A stretch of 38,472 nucleotides of DNA from Ferrovum myxofaciens (GCF_000735045.1 NZ_JPOQ01000006.1:1-38472); one strand, 5' to 3'; counted from the first letter of the stretch, positions 16,723-24,638 are shown. Notes: generated from the letters alone by a model not told the origin. Numbers and translations are program-made.

Positions 16723-17021
16723 TATTTCATCTCCCGCTGTGGCGCAAACGGTGTGGCCTGCGCCGGGTAGTAGCGTTTGTACTTCATTGCCCGGATGCCG
16801 GTTTGCGACAGCTGAGGGTCATAAGTGGCAGCGCGGCTTAACGCCCACTGGCCGATCATCCACATGGTGACGCCCATGACTGCCGCCCACACATGCGCCA
16901 ACGAAAAGATGAAAACGCCGGCGATGACCGCCAGCATCAATACCAGGTTGCGCTCGCCGCCCATCAACAGGATGGGTCGGTTGAGCGAGTCATGAATCGG
17001 CGTACTGTAATCGTTGCTCAC
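16722..17021 (-). CDS. trbD: TrbD/VirB3 inner-membrane protein
   Basis: 99 aa with the classic VirB3 pattern: hydrophilic start with HDSLNRPILLMGGERN, a hydrophobic hairpin (about 27-58), then a basic tail (MKYKRYYPAQ). It associates with TrbE. The start is GTG at 17021, overlapping the preceding stop (GTGA). Confidence 0.93.
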   Translation of the reverse strand: MSNDYSTPIHDSLNRPILLMGGERNLVLMLAVIAGVFIFSLAHVWAAVMGVTMWMIGQWALSRAATYDPQLSQTGIRAMKYKRYYPAQATPFAPQREMK

Positions 17022-17191
17022 ATTTTGTCTCCATAAACCCGGTCGATCAGATCAGTCATGTCAGCGACATAGCGCATGGCCTGCGTGATTTCCGGAACCT
17101 CATGCCCCTGATCCACCAAGGCTTGCACCACCTGCGACAGGATGTCGGTCAAAGCAGGCGGCTGGTCGCCCGGAATGTCGTGGTGATCCAT
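17018..17191 (-). CDS. Small hypothetical protein between trbC and trbD
   Basis: 57 aa from ATG 17191 (MDHHDIPGDQPPALTDIL), which has GGGAG 6 nt upstream; an in-frame ATG at 17218 abutting the trbC stop (TAATG) is an alternative giving 66 aa. Acidic, cytosolic-looking, with one amphipathic helix pair. It overlaps trbD by 4 bp, so it sits in the operon. No family recognised. Confidence 0.6.
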   Translation of the reverse strand: MDHHDIPGDQPPALTDILSQVVQALVDQGHEVPEITQAMRYVADMTDLIDRVYGDKM

Positions 17192-17217
17192 GGCGCGCTC
17201 CCGTATAGCGGTGCGCA

Positions 17218-17529
17218 TTACAGCACCATAGCGCCGGTCAGGCCGAGGGCTGACAGGAAACTGTTGCCCAAAACAATGAAGGCCACACCCAGAACGACGT
17301 ACATCAGCTTCTTGGCGATGCCGCCCAGTTCTTCGCCGAACACCAGAGCGGCGCCTGCGGCAAGAAATGCGATCACGCTGATGCCGGTCGCAACAGGTCC
17401 TGTCAGATCACCCTGCAAAGTGGTGATGGCGCTGTCCCATGGCAGGCCGCCGGTGCCCGTCGCGAATGCGCTTTGTGCGGCCAGCAACGCAAGGATGGCT
17501 GTCGTAATGCGGGTGAATAATTTCTTCAT
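17218..17529 (-). CDS. trbC: TrbC/VirB2 pilin, second copy
   Basis: 103-aa prepilin: signal peptide ending about AFATG, then two hydrophobic helices (VATGISVIAFLAAGAALVFG and KKLMYVVLGVAFIVLGN). It differs from the adjacent copy at about 11 of 103 positions, with changes clustered in the signal peptide, the first mature residues and the C-terminus. In RP4 such pilins are trimmed and cyclised by TraF, and a TraF peptidase is encoded here. A GGAGG site precedes the start; only 10 nt separate it from the first copy. Confidence 0.92.
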   Translation of the reverse strand: MKKLFTRITTAILALLAAQSAFATGTGGLPWDSAITTLQGDLTGPVATGISVIAFLAAGAALVFGEELGGIAKKLMYVVLGVAFIVLGNSFLSALGLTGAMVL

Positions 17530-17539
17530 GGCGGCCTCC

Positions 17540-17851
17540 TCAAAACACCATGGTGCCGGTCAGGCCGAGGACTGACAGGAATTTGTTGCCGAGCACAATG
17601 AACGCCACGCCCAGAACGACGTACATCAGCTTCTTGGCGATGCCGCCCAGTTCTTCGCCGAACACCAGTGCCGCGCCGGCGGCAAGAAATGCGATTACGC
17701 TGATACCGGTCGCGACAGGTCCGGTCAAATCGCCCGACAACGTCGTGATGGCGCTGTCCCATGGCAGGCCGCCGCTACCAGTCGCGAATGCGTTTTGTGC
17801 GGCCAGCAGCGCCAGAATGGCGGCTGGGATGCGGGTCAATGCTTTCTTCAT
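17540..17851 (-). CDS. trbC: TrbC/VirB2 pilin, first copy
   Basis: 103-aa prepilin near-identical to its downstream neighbour, with the same central WDSAITTL and VFGEELGGIAKK region. ATG 17851 is preferred, with GAAGGGAC just upstream; the open frame continues to 18061 but that part contains the repeated operator and lacks coding character. It is the first gene of the long trb operon and follows operator copy 1 by about 48 nt. Tandem pilin duplication is uncommon in Trb systems. Confidence 0.93.
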   Translation of the reverse strand: MKKALTRIPAAILALLAAQNAFATGSGGLPWDSAITTLSGDLTGPVATGISVIAFLAAGAALVFGEELGGIAKKLMYVVLGVAFIVLGNKFLSVLGLTGTMVF

Positions 17852-17898
17852 TTCAGTCCCTTCGCTCTGATACGGCTTCCGGAAATCGGAGGCTCTTA

Positions 17899-17925
17899 TA
17901 TCTATTCTGCAAAGTGTCCACTTTT
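17899..17925 (-). promoter_or_regulatory. Transfer operator copy 1, upstream of trbC
   Basis: On the minus strand the core palindrome AAAGTGGACACTTT (17924-17911) is followed by GCAGAATAGATATA and then, about 45 nt on, by trbC. The same core and right flank occur at three other transfer promoters in the window, each pointing at its gene. Six-base arms separated by GA suggest a dimeric repressor site. Confidence 0.8.
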
Positions 17926-18245
17926 TGATGAAAAAACTCCTCGCACCCATCACGCCAGCACAAGGCTGGCATTCGGTCTGCTGGCCGACAGCCTGAAAAG
18001 CCACATCCGCTACGCCGTTTAAACGCTCCGTTCCAACCGGCTTCCCGACATGCAAGCCCACTGGATCGGCGCCCCTAATCCGTAGGTGAAGGGGGACTGA
18101 TCGTGGGCATCACTGCAAGTCGGGAGAAATCCCGGTTTTGTCATTCCTACGCAAACGGCTTTCCCCACCCCCGCCGCCCCAGGGCGGAGCGAAGAAGGCT
18201 TCAGGTCGAGAGCATCACTTTTTAACCGACTGCGGAGCCAAGACC
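17926..18245. other. Divergent leader between trbC operon and radC
   Basis: No gene. A short hairpin CGGGA-GAAA-TCCCG at 18121-18134 is followed by GTTTTGT and might be a weak terminator or RNA element on the plus strand. Further on there is a GC-rich stretch with CCGCC/GGCGG complementarity (about 18169-18187) and a GAAG/CTTC stem (about 18191-18202). These may form a structured 5' leader for radC; nothing decisive is visible. Confidence 0.35.
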
Positions 18246-18743
18246 ATGAAAACCAATCAGCTGAAAATTGAATTTGAATCAGATTTAACCTATGCTGCGA
18301 CAGGGTCGGATGACGCCATCATTGCGCGGGCGTTGGCAATACTGGACAAGCGAATCCGGGTTGTTGGGGACGCCATGAGTTCTCCACAGGCCGTGCGTGA
18401 TTATTTGCGTCTCAGGTTGTCCGGGCTGGAGTATGAGGTGTTTTGCATCATGTTTCTGGACAACCAGCACAGGGTAATCGGGTTTGAGGAAATGTTCCGT
18501 GGCACCTTGAATCAGGCCAGCGTTTACCCGCGTGAGGTGGTGAAAGCTGCGCTCGCTCATAACGCCGCCGCCGTGCTTCTGGCGCACAATCATCCGTCAG
18601 GCGTGGCTGAACCGAGCCGCGCCGATCAAAGTCTGACAGACGCTCTTAAAGGCGCGCTGGCGCTGGTGGACGTGCGCGTACTGGATCATTTTATTGTGGC
18701 AGGTACGGACGTGCTATCTTTTGCCGAGCGGGGTTTGATTTGA
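18246..18743 (+). CDS. radC: RadC-family JAB/MPN domain protein
   Basis: 165 aa consisting of the JAB1/MPN-type domain with the metal-binding motif [15 protein letters not shown] and the preceding strand [12 protein letters not shown]; the N-terminal helix-hairpin-helix of chromosomal RadC is absent, as is common in the short copies carried by mobile elements. The biochemical role of RadC is unsettled. ATG 18246 has GGAG 8 nt upstream; an earlier in-frame ATG at 18138 lies in non-coding-looking leader. It is transcribed against the flanking transfer genes, so it is cargo. Confidence 0.9.
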   Translation: MKTNQLKIEFESDLTYAATGSDDAIIARALAILDKRIRVVGDAMSSPQAVRDYLRLRLSGLEYEVFCIMFLDNQHRVIGFEEMFRGTLNQASVYPREVVKAALAHNAAAVLLAHNHPSGVAEPSRADQSLTDALKGALALVDVRVLDHFIVAGTDVLSFAERGLI

Positions 18744-18759
18744 TTCACAAGGAAGGGGT

Positions 18760-19068
18760 TTGGATAATGAAAGTTTCGAGCACAACATGAAATCAAATGT
18801 TGATTTTAATGTCCCAGATTATCTGAAATGGTGCAAGGACTTCAATTTAACTCCATGCTCACCAGAGGAATTTTTGGCTGGACTGAAATTTGCGTCCCCA
18901 TATGAATTGCCTTATTTGAACCAAAATAATCTTATTTGGCTGCATAGCATAGACAAAAAAGACATATACCGCTCTTTGATGGAAACAGTTTTTTGTTGGA
19001 AAGATAACCCCAGTCATTTGATGAGATGCCGCATAACGACCCAAAGTGGCCTGCTACGTTACCAATGA
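18760..19068 (+). CDS. Hypothetical protein downstream of radC
   Basis: 102 aa from a TTG at 18760 (AAGGAAGGGG upstream) or an ATG at 18787. AT-rich compared with radC, aromatic-rich (YLKWCKDF, LIWLHSIDKKDIYRSL), no known family, no membrane segment. The stop overlaps the following gene by ATGA, which supports both being translated as a pair. Possibly a small two-gene accessory module. Confidence 0.55.
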   Translation: MDNESFEHNMKSNVDFNVPDYLKWCKDFNLTPCSPEEFLAGLKFASPYELPYLNQNNLIWLHSIDKKDIYRSLMETVFCWKDNPSHLMRCRITTQSGLLRYQ

Positions 19069-19736
19069 GTGAGCATTATGCGATACTGCGTCAAACAAAG
19101 GAGAAAGTCGCGGTGAACCAAGACCCTAAGTACACAGACATGATGCAAGAGATCAAAGAACGGCTTTATGCAATTGAAGATGTGTTGAGTGGTCGTACCG
19201 CACTTTCCGGATCGTTGGCACATGAGTTCTGTTTTCTACAGTTTCGCTTCATCTGTGAATGCATCGCCTATGCTTGTGTTATCGCACATGCATATATTAA
19301 AGAATTACAGTCCCCAAAGTTTCAAAAGGAGTGGTCTGCGGATATGCTGATGAAGTCACTCGACAAGCTGCATCAAGACTTTTACCCGAAACCACAGACG
19401 ATAACTGTCACAGAAAACAGAGTCCAATTAGATGAAATTCACGTCCCGTACCTTACAAAAGATGACCTAAAGAAACTGAACGGTATCTGTGGTGACAAAC
19501 TCCACCGCGGGTCGCCCGAAAAATACGCCTACAACCTGACACCGGAGTGTCTTGCAGTGGATCGCCAAACAATCATCAATTTTGGTAACAAGATTTTCCG
19601 GCTGATGGAATCGCACCTGATGAGCAATCGAGACAAACCGCGGTACATACTGTGTCGCTTTAGAGAGCGCAGCGCTCCAGCAGAAGTATGGTACGCAGCA
19701 GCAGATGATAATGTCGCAACAACCAGTAGCGTATGA
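19065..19736 (+). CDS. Hypothetical protein, partner of the upstream 102-aa gene
   Basis: 223 aa from ATG 19065, selected because it overlaps the previous stop as ATGA (an in-frame ATG at 19026 would overlap by 43 bp). The protein is largely helical with an aromatic/cysteine-rich centre (HEFCFLQFRFICECIAYAC) and a basic second half. I do not recognise it. It ends 57 nt before the inverted-repeat cassette. Confidence 0.6.
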   Translation: MSEHYAILRQTKEKVAVNQDPKYTDMMQEIKERLYAIEDVLSGRTALSGSLAHEFCFLQFRFICECIAYACVIAHAYIKELQSPKFQKEWSADMLMKSLDKLHQDFYPKPQTITVTENRVQLDEIHVPYLTKDDLKKLNGICGDKLHRGSPEKYAYNLTPECLAVDRQTIINFGNKIFRLMESHLMSNRDKPRYILCRFRERSAPAEVWYAAADDNVATTSSV

Positions 19737-19839
19737 CTCGGAGTGATATTCTCGGCATAAAGCAGATTATCATTCACGGCTTGCAATCTTTACTTTAATA
19801 GGGTATCCGGAATCCATGATTGATTTTGCATAACGTTAT

Positions 19840-20037
19840 TTAGCCGCGATCAAACATAGCCCATAATAAAAACGCCATATCGATAATGGTCAGTACAGCA
19901 ATAATCACCCTGATTCTCAGGTTGCGAAACGACTCTTGCTGCTCACTATTTGGCTTCGGAGGCGAAAATTTTGCGAGCAGCAATAACAGCACCAGCAACG
20001 TGGCAGCCAGCAAATTCATCCAATTTGTTGAAATCAT
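19840..20037 (-). CDS. Small two-helix membrane protein, cassette cargo
   Basis: 65 aa with hydrophobic helices at about 7-23 (MNLLAATLLVLLLLLAKF) and 42-61, and a charged loop between. It starts 9 nt after the stop of the 108-aa gene with AGGGGTGG upstream. Both genes lie wholly within the inverted repeats. No family recognised; a toxin-like or envelope role cannot be judged. Confidence 0.55.
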   Translation of the reverse strand: MISTNWMNLLAATLLVLLLLLAKFSPPKPNSEQQESFRNLRIRVIIAVLTIIDMAFLLWAMFDRG

Positions 20038-20046
20038 GGGCCACCC

Positions 20047-20373
20047 CTATCGCGTTATGCCGCTGATCGCGGCAAGCTGTGCTTTTCGTGCACATTGGGC
20101 ATCCGCGTGTGCTAGGTCGCCATAAGTCAGCCGGGTTTCTTTGGTTGGTGTGATAGCTAGCAACGATTGCCTTTCAGTCGACGCGATATCTAGCAACGAT
20201 TGCCTTTCGCACGCGGATAGTGGCTGTATTGCGGAACTGGATAAGGGGACGACATCCCAGATTTCGGATGCAAAAAACCAAACGAATAGGGACATCGCGG
20301 CAATAACTAGAGCAGCTTTGAACGCAAAGGCAACAGTCCAAAAACGTATTGCATTCTCCTTAATAATTCCCAT
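20047..20373 (-). CDS. Membrane-anchored hypothetical protein, cassette cargo
   Basis: 108 aa; ATG 20373 has AAAGGAAA upstream. One membrane helix (about 12-34, VAFAFKAALVIAAMSLFVWFF) is followed by an exposed domain with two imperfect 11-residue repeats containing ERQSLLDI and ERQSLLAI. It is first of the two-gene unit inside the mobile cassette. Its function is unknown. Confidence 0.58.
   Translation of the reverse strand: MGIIKENAIRFWTVAFAFKAALVIAAMSLFVWFFASEIWDVVPLSSSAIQPLSACERQSLLDIASTERQSLLAITPTKETRLTYGDLAHADAQCARKAQLAAISGITR
20157..20208. repeat. Two direct 19-bp repeats within the 108-aa gene
   Basis: CTAGCAACGATTGCCTTTC occurs at 20157-20175 and 20190-20208, a 33-bp (11-codon) period that keeps the frame. 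Exact nucleotide identity points to a recent tandem duplication. Confidence 0.85.
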
Positions 20374-20429
20374 GAATTTCCTTTCTTTTTAGTAAATATC
20401 AATCACAGATTCCGGATACCCCTTTAATA

Positions 20430-20969
20430 TTATACTGCTGAACCATAAATCATCGACCTTGTCACCGTACCCCAGTACCGACTGTCAAAACTCTGCGCAG
20501 CGAGTCCGGGGCTTGCCCCGCTACCGTAAATCCAGTATTCATCCTTGCCCAGCACAAAATCTCCCTGCTGGTGCGGCAGACGAACCTTCGGGAATTTGAT
20601 CGATCCCGCCACTTGCTGACTGAACCGCAGCCGCTGGCCATTGATCCAGACACCATCCATGTTCACGCGCACCCGGTCACCGGGTATACCGGCCACTGTT
20701 TTGAACATGGGCATGCCACCGCCCGGACAGGTGCCTCGCATGTAGAACGGGAATCTTTCCGGAGTGACGAACACCGGCGGGCAGAATTCCACCAGCGCGC
20801 CTCGATTGACCTTTCCATGCACCGGTTCGAGCTGATAAATGCCCAGCGGTTCGCTTTCGGTCAGGTTGATCCGCCAGCCGCTCAGGTATGCAACTTGCGC
20901 CGATGCGATGATCAAACCCATCGACAACAGAGGCACAATAAGCCGTTCCCAATGAATTACCATGACCAC
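20430..20969 (-). CDS. traF: TraF-type conjugative signal peptidase (S26)
   Basis: About 179 aa with an N-terminal membrane anchor and the S26 peptidase motifs SEPLGIYQL (nucleophile Ser region) and MFKTVAGIPGDRV (catalytic Lys region), plus YWGTV near the C-terminus. RP4 TraF processes and cyclises the TrbC pilin; here it would act on the two TrbC proteins. The start is GTG 20969 or ATG 20963, both following GGAG. Its stop is immediately followed by the mobile cassette's target repeat. Confidence 0.93.
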   Translation of the reverse strand: MVMVIHWERLIVPLLSMGLIIASAQVAYLSGWRINLTESEPLGIYQLEPVHGKVNRGALVEFCPPVFVTPERFPFYMRGTCPGGGMPMFKTVAGIPGDRVRVNMDGVWINGQRLRFSQQVAGSIKFPKVRLPHQQGDFVLGKDEYWIYGSGASPGLAAQSFDSRYWGTVTRSMIYGSAV

Positions 20970-20993
20970 AAATCTCCACTGTTTAACGATCTG

Positions 20994-21134
20994 TTAAAGG
21001 GTCAAGCTAAGGATGTAGCACACAAATATGACCCATATGACGCCTATCAGGACATGGCCAAAAAAGTTTTTTCCGGAAGATATTTCAATATCCGTCGGTT
21101 TTTTTGGCTTCGTTTTCAAACGAGATTCACTCAT
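20994..21134 (-). CDS. 46-aa single-helix membrane protein
   Basis: ATG 21134 overlaps the traG stop (ATGA) and GAGAGGGGT lies upstream. The short protein has a basic N-terminus (MSESRLKTKPKKPTDIEI) and one helix (FGHVLIGVIWVIFVCYILSL). Position between the coupling protein and traF suggests a small inner-membrane accessory of the mating apparatus. Too short for family assignment. Confidence 0.65.
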   Translation of the reverse strand: MSESRLKTKPKKPTDIEISSGKNFFGHVLIGVIWVIFVCYILSLTL

Positions 21135-23101
21135 ACCCCTCTCCCGGTTGTTGATGCTGCTCCCAGCTTGATACGTTCCGCCAGCGCCGCATCCTGATAG
21201 TATTTGATCTTCTTGCAGTAAATCGGCGCAAATCCGGCCACGAACACCATTTCGTCGTCTGGTGGCAGGCGCATGCACTCGTCTGCGGTGAGCAGCGGCC
21301 GCTGCACGATTTGCTCATTGGTGTTGACGTTTTGCAGCAGCATCGCCATGCGGTTGCCGGAATACTGGCGCTGGGTGTGTTCCACGGTACTGATACCGCA
21401 CATGTCGGATAACGATTTTGCGGTTTCGATCTTGTTGGGCGCATAGGCGATGCGGATGTGGCAGTTGCTCACGATCGATTCATCCCTGGTATAGGCGGCA
21501 TTGAGCTGGGTCAAGTCTTGCACGATCAGCAAGGCTTTCAGGCCATAGCCGGCGATGAAGGCCAGCGCTTCCTGGAAGATTTCCAGTTTTCCAAGACTCG
21601 GAAATTCATCAATCAGCAGAAGCAACCGGTGTGGGAACCGACTTTTGCTGGCACCCTTGGCATCGAATTCCATGCCTTCGGTCAGCCGGCGCACCACCTG
21701 GCTGATCACCAGCCGCAACAGCGGTTTCAGCCGGTCTTTATCAGATGGCGGCACCACCAGATACAACGAGGTTTTCTCTTGTACGGGCTGGCCATCCGGG
21801 TTGTTGCCGCCCATCAGGCTTTCAATCGAGAAGTCCGATACCCGGGTGTTTTCAGCGACCACGGGATCGCGGTACAGGGACAAGAATGACAGGGCGGTCG
21901 ATAGCACGCTGCCCGCCTCGTTGGTCGGTTTGTTGAGCCATGACTGCATGGATTGCGCCACCGCCATCCAGCCCGCCAGGCGCGCATCGTGTTCGACAGG
22001 TTGCGGGGCGATGCGCTCGCCCTGCTCCACTTTTTCCAGCCAGGCATGCGCAATGTCGCGGATGTAACTCAGAACGGCACGGGCGCCTTCCACCACGTCG
22101 CCGTCTTTACCGCCTTCCTGTGCCGCCGCGCTGGCAGCACTTTGCGCGTCCGCCCGAAATATTCCGCCATCTGACAGAATGCCCAGCACCATCGCAATGC
22201 AACGGTCAACGTGTGTTTTGCCTTTGGGCGGCTCGCACAGCAGCACAAACAGCACCACGCCGGTCATCAAATCGAAACCGGTTTTTGCCCAGTGGTCTTT
22301 CAGCCCCTCGCCGTTGGGATCCACGATCATGGTGGCGATGTTCTGCACATCCTTGACCAGATTGCCGTCGATGCGGATTTCCTGCAAGGGATTGAAGCGC
22401 GCGGAATCCACGCTGGTTGGATCAAATTTGAGCGCCCGCTGTTTCAATACCTGCTGGCGGTATCCGCTGGTCAATGCCCAGTTCTCGCCTTTGATGTCCA
22501 GCACCAGCACCGACTGATCCCAGTTCAACAGCGTGGGAATGACAATCCCCACGCCCTTGCCGGATCGGGTGGGTGCGAACACCATCATGTGTTCCGGTCC
22601 TTTGTGGCGCAGGTAACGCAGCCCTTTCTTGTCTTCAAAAGCGCCGAACAGCACCCCACCCCGGTTTTTTTCGTCGGGCAGGACTCCTGCAGCTTCCACC
22701 TCTTCAGCGCTTGCCCAGTGCGCGGAGCCGTGCAGGTCGTTGCGCTCGGCGTCGGCCTTGCGGGAACGGCGGTACGCCATCGCAACCGGGATGACCAGCG
22801 AGAAGAACCCGCCTATGCCCATGATCAGGTGCGCATGGGCAAAGATCGTCATGACATCCATTCCATAGCTGGGGCTGTTGTATTTCCACGTCCAGATCAG
22901 GATGTCGAACGGGAAATACACGTGTTCCGCCATGGGCGCGCCCAGCGCCGAGACATAGCCCAGCGCCCACGCGGCATATTCCGTGGCGGTCCATGTGGAC
23001 AGCAGCATGATCATGACAAACGCGCCCAGCCCCACCCAGATGAACCGGGTAATGTCCTTCTGCGCTTTCGGGATGTGATATACGTGTTCAGCTTCTGCCA
23101 T
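21131..23101 (-). CDS. traG: TraG/VirD4 type IV coupling protein
   Basis: 656 aa. Two to three N-terminal membrane helices (about 20-108) precede the cytosolic ATPase with Walker A APTRSGKGVG (about 176-185), VLDIKGENW, Walker B LLLIDEFPSLG and the conserved AYTRDESIVSNCHIRIAYAP region. It brings the relaxosome to the secretion channel. The start has GGGAGCAGG upstream, 13 nt after ardC. Confidence 0.96.
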   Translation of the reverse strand: MAEAEHVYHIPKAQKDITRFIWVGLGAFVMIMLLSTWTATEYAAWALGYVSALGAPMAEHVYFPFDILIWTWKYNSPSYGMDVMTIFAHAHLIMGIGGFFSLVIPVAMAYRRSRKADAERNDLHGSAHWASAEEVEAAGVLPDEKNRGGVLFGAFEDKKGLRYLRHKGPEHMMVFAPTRSGKGVGIVIPTLLNWDQSVLVLDIKGENWALTSGYRQQVLKQRALKFDPTSVDSARFNPLQEIRIDGNLVKDVQNIATMIVDPNGEGLKDHWAKTGFDLMTGVVLFVLLCEPPKGKTHVDRCIAMVLGILSDGGIFRADAQSAASAAAQEGGKDGDVVEGARAVLSYIRDIAHAWLEKVEQGERIAPQPVEHDARLAGWMAVAQSMQSWLNKPTNEAGSVLSTALSFLSLYRDPVVAENTRVSDFSIESLMGGNNPDGQPVQEKTSLYLVVPPSDKDRLKPLLRLVISQVVRRLTEGMEFDAKGASKSRFPHRLLLLIDEFPSLGKLEIFQEALAFIAGYGLKALLIVQDLTQLNAAYTRDESIVSNCHIRIAYAPNKIETAKSLSDMCGISTVEHTQRQYSGNRMAMLLQNVNTNEQIVQRPLLTADECMRLPPDDEMVFVAGFAPIYCKKIKYYQDAALAERIKLGAASTTGRGV

Positions 23102-23114
23102 GATCCTGCTCCCT

Positions 23115-24386
23115 TTACCGGCTCACTTCCGCATCGCCTGTACTTCTACGCGATTTTCTTTGCGCTACCTTACCTGATGCTTTGTCTCCATCAGGCAGGT
23201 CTGGCGCGGGTTTGGGTTCATCTTCCACCCGTTCGGCAAGCGCCTGATTTTCAGTGCTGACACTGGCCGGTCTGTCATTAGGTGCGGCTTGATGTTCAGC
23301 GGTTTGCTGCTTTTCGGCCTGCAGCTCGCGTTCCTTGTCCAGCACATAATCGACCGCCTTGCCGGCCTCAGCCGCCGCCCGGAAAATCTCGTTCTTGTCT
23401 TCCTTGAGCACTTTTGCCCACGACTGAACATAGGCTTTGTGCTGCTCTTCATCGTGCGGGATGCCGGTCTGTGCAGCCATAAACGTGCTGAACAATTCGG
23501 CGCGCAGTTCTTCCTTGGCGTAACCTTCTGAGCCGAACTTGTGGGCACCGGTGATGCCGTCGCGCTTCAATCGCTGCTCAGCGCCAGTAGCGTGGCCGAT
23601 TTCATGCAGGGCGGTGCCGTAATAGCCTTCCGGTGTCTTGAATGCATCGCGCGCCGGCAGATAGATTTCATCCTTGCTCGGCGAATAGAAAGCTTCCGCA
23701 TGTTGTTTGAACCCCACGCCGTCCTTGGCCATCACCTGCATCAGATGCTCACCGCGCTCATCCACCGGCAGGCGCGGGATTTCTGGCATCGGGTCGAGTT
23801 TCAGGCCGGAGCATTGCTCGACATTAAAGACCACATAGGTTTTGGCGACTGCCCGAACCAACTCCTCATGCGCTATCGCCCAAGACATGGATTTGCCCTG
23901 GTGCTGTACAACCAGATCGCCGGGCTTCACCTGTCCGTAGGGTTTTTTGTCAGCCGCGCCGGCAATGTTGACCACGCCACGGCCTTCATCCAGCACTTTA
24001 ACTGGTTTGCCTGCAAGCGTAATCTTCACATCCGGACGTTCCCAGAACTCCTGAATTTTCCACAGCTCGATTGCCGTTCCCTTTTCGCCCTTCTCGACTT
24101 TCCCGCCCATGTCACCGATCTGCTTGAATGTGGCAAAACGTGAATCGGTATATCCACGCTCCATTTGTTCAAACATGAGAATCAGCCGGTTGCCGCCGCC
24201 GTATGCACGATCCGATACCAGGTTCTTGGGTAACCCGTTATGCCCGATGGATTCCCATGGCTTTTCCCATGGGATCTTGTTTTGTTCCAGTGCGGCAACG
24301 AACCGGTCGGTGATTTCCTGCCGAAGATCGCGCTTGCCTTGAGTTTGAGTCTGCGTCTCGGTCTGTGGCTGGGTTTGTTCAGTCAT
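23115..24386 (-). CDS. ardC: ArdC-like antirestriction protein (ssDNA-binding plus zincin)
   Basis: 423 aa. A Gln/Thr-rich start is followed by the ArdC N-terminal domain (residues about 22-150; ALEQNKIPWEKPW, SDRAYGGGNRLIL) and a metallopeptidase-like domain with HEIGHATG (261-268). Homologues bind incoming single-stranded DNA and protect it from restriction in the recipient. The C-terminal 100 residues are low complexity and charged. Its start overlaps the acidic 50-aa gene by 8 bp and it precedes traG, so it is expressed with transfer. Confidence 0.9.
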   Translation of the reverse strand: MTEQTQPQTETQTQTQGKRDLRQEITDRFVAALEQNKIPWEKPWESIGHNGLPKNLVSDRAYGGGNRLILMFEQMERGYTDSRFATFKQIGDMGGKVEKGEKGTAIELWKIQEFWERPDVKITLAGKPVKVLDEGRGVVNIAGAADKKPYGQVKPGDLVVQHQGKSMSWAIAHEELVRAVAKTYVVFNVEQCSGLKLDPMPEIPRLPVDERGEHLMQVMAKDGVGFKQHAEAFYSPSKDEIYLPARDAFKTPEGYYGTALHEIGHATGAEQRLKRDGITGAHKFGSEGYAKEELRAELFSTFMAAQTGIPHDEEQHKAYVQSWAKVLKEDKNEIFRAAAEAGKAVDYVLDKERELQAEKQQTAEHQAAPNDRPASVSTENQALAERVEDEPKPAPDLPDGDKASGKVAQRKSRRSTGDAEVSR

Positions 24387-24531
24387 GATCCACCCCTTCC
24401 AGCCCGTTCATTTCTTCGGCGTCTGTTTCAAACTCCGCGCCGAATTCCTTTTCAGCCTGCGCCTGGCTCATGTCATAAGCCGTTTCGGCAAATTCACTGC
24501 CGTCCACCACTTCCGATATCGAATTTTCCAT
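24379..24531 (-). CDS. Very acidic 50-aa protein overlapping ardC
   Basis: A short gene with an excellent ribosome site (GGAGG, 4 nt before ATG 24531). The product has 16 Asp/Glu among 50 residues and a single Lys, spread evenly (MENSISEVVDGSEFAETAYD...). It overlaps the ardC start by 8 bp (ATGACTGA), indicating coupled translation. It might be an ArdC partner or a DNA-mimic-like inhibitor, as other antirestriction proteins are very acidic; this is inference. Confidence 0.68.
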   Translation of the reverse strand: MENSISEVVDGSEFAETAYDMSQAQAEKEFGAEFETDAEEMNGLEGVDHD

Positions 24532-24638
24532 ACAACCTCCTTAAATCACCCAAAAACACACAAAACGCTTCAATTTTCCACCCTGCAATACCGTTCCAGC
24601 ACCCCGGCATTCACCCATCAAACGAGCGCTTTCCGTTG

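Larger units (their letters stand above)
19793..20429. mobile_element. Transposase-less mobile cassette with terminal inverted repeats and 8-bp target duplication
   Basis: Element body 19801-20421 (621 bp). The ends are inverted copies of GGGTATCCGGAATC, with similarity continuing through TGATTGAT into about 28 bp. Immediately outside are direct repeats CTTTAATA at 19793-19800 and 20422-20429, a perfect 8-bp target-site duplication. GGG termini and 8-bp duplications are typical of IS1595-like insertion sequences, though other 8-bp duplicators are possible. No transposase is inside; instead there are two small minus-strand genes. It inserted immediately after the traF stop (20430), leaving traF intact. 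Confidence 0.88.

Noticed and set aside
17852-18061. Longer N-terminus for the first TrbC (start at 18061)
   Set aside because: It would translate through the operator copy and put 70 residues before a perfect signal peptide; ATG 17851 has a ribosome site.
21134-21278. Longer 94-aa version of the small membrane protein after traG
   Set aside because: The extension lies inside traG in another frame; ATG 21134 gives ATGA coupling.
22211-23260. Long plus-strand open frames opposite traG and primase
   Set aside because: High-GC antisense shadows of well-supported genes.
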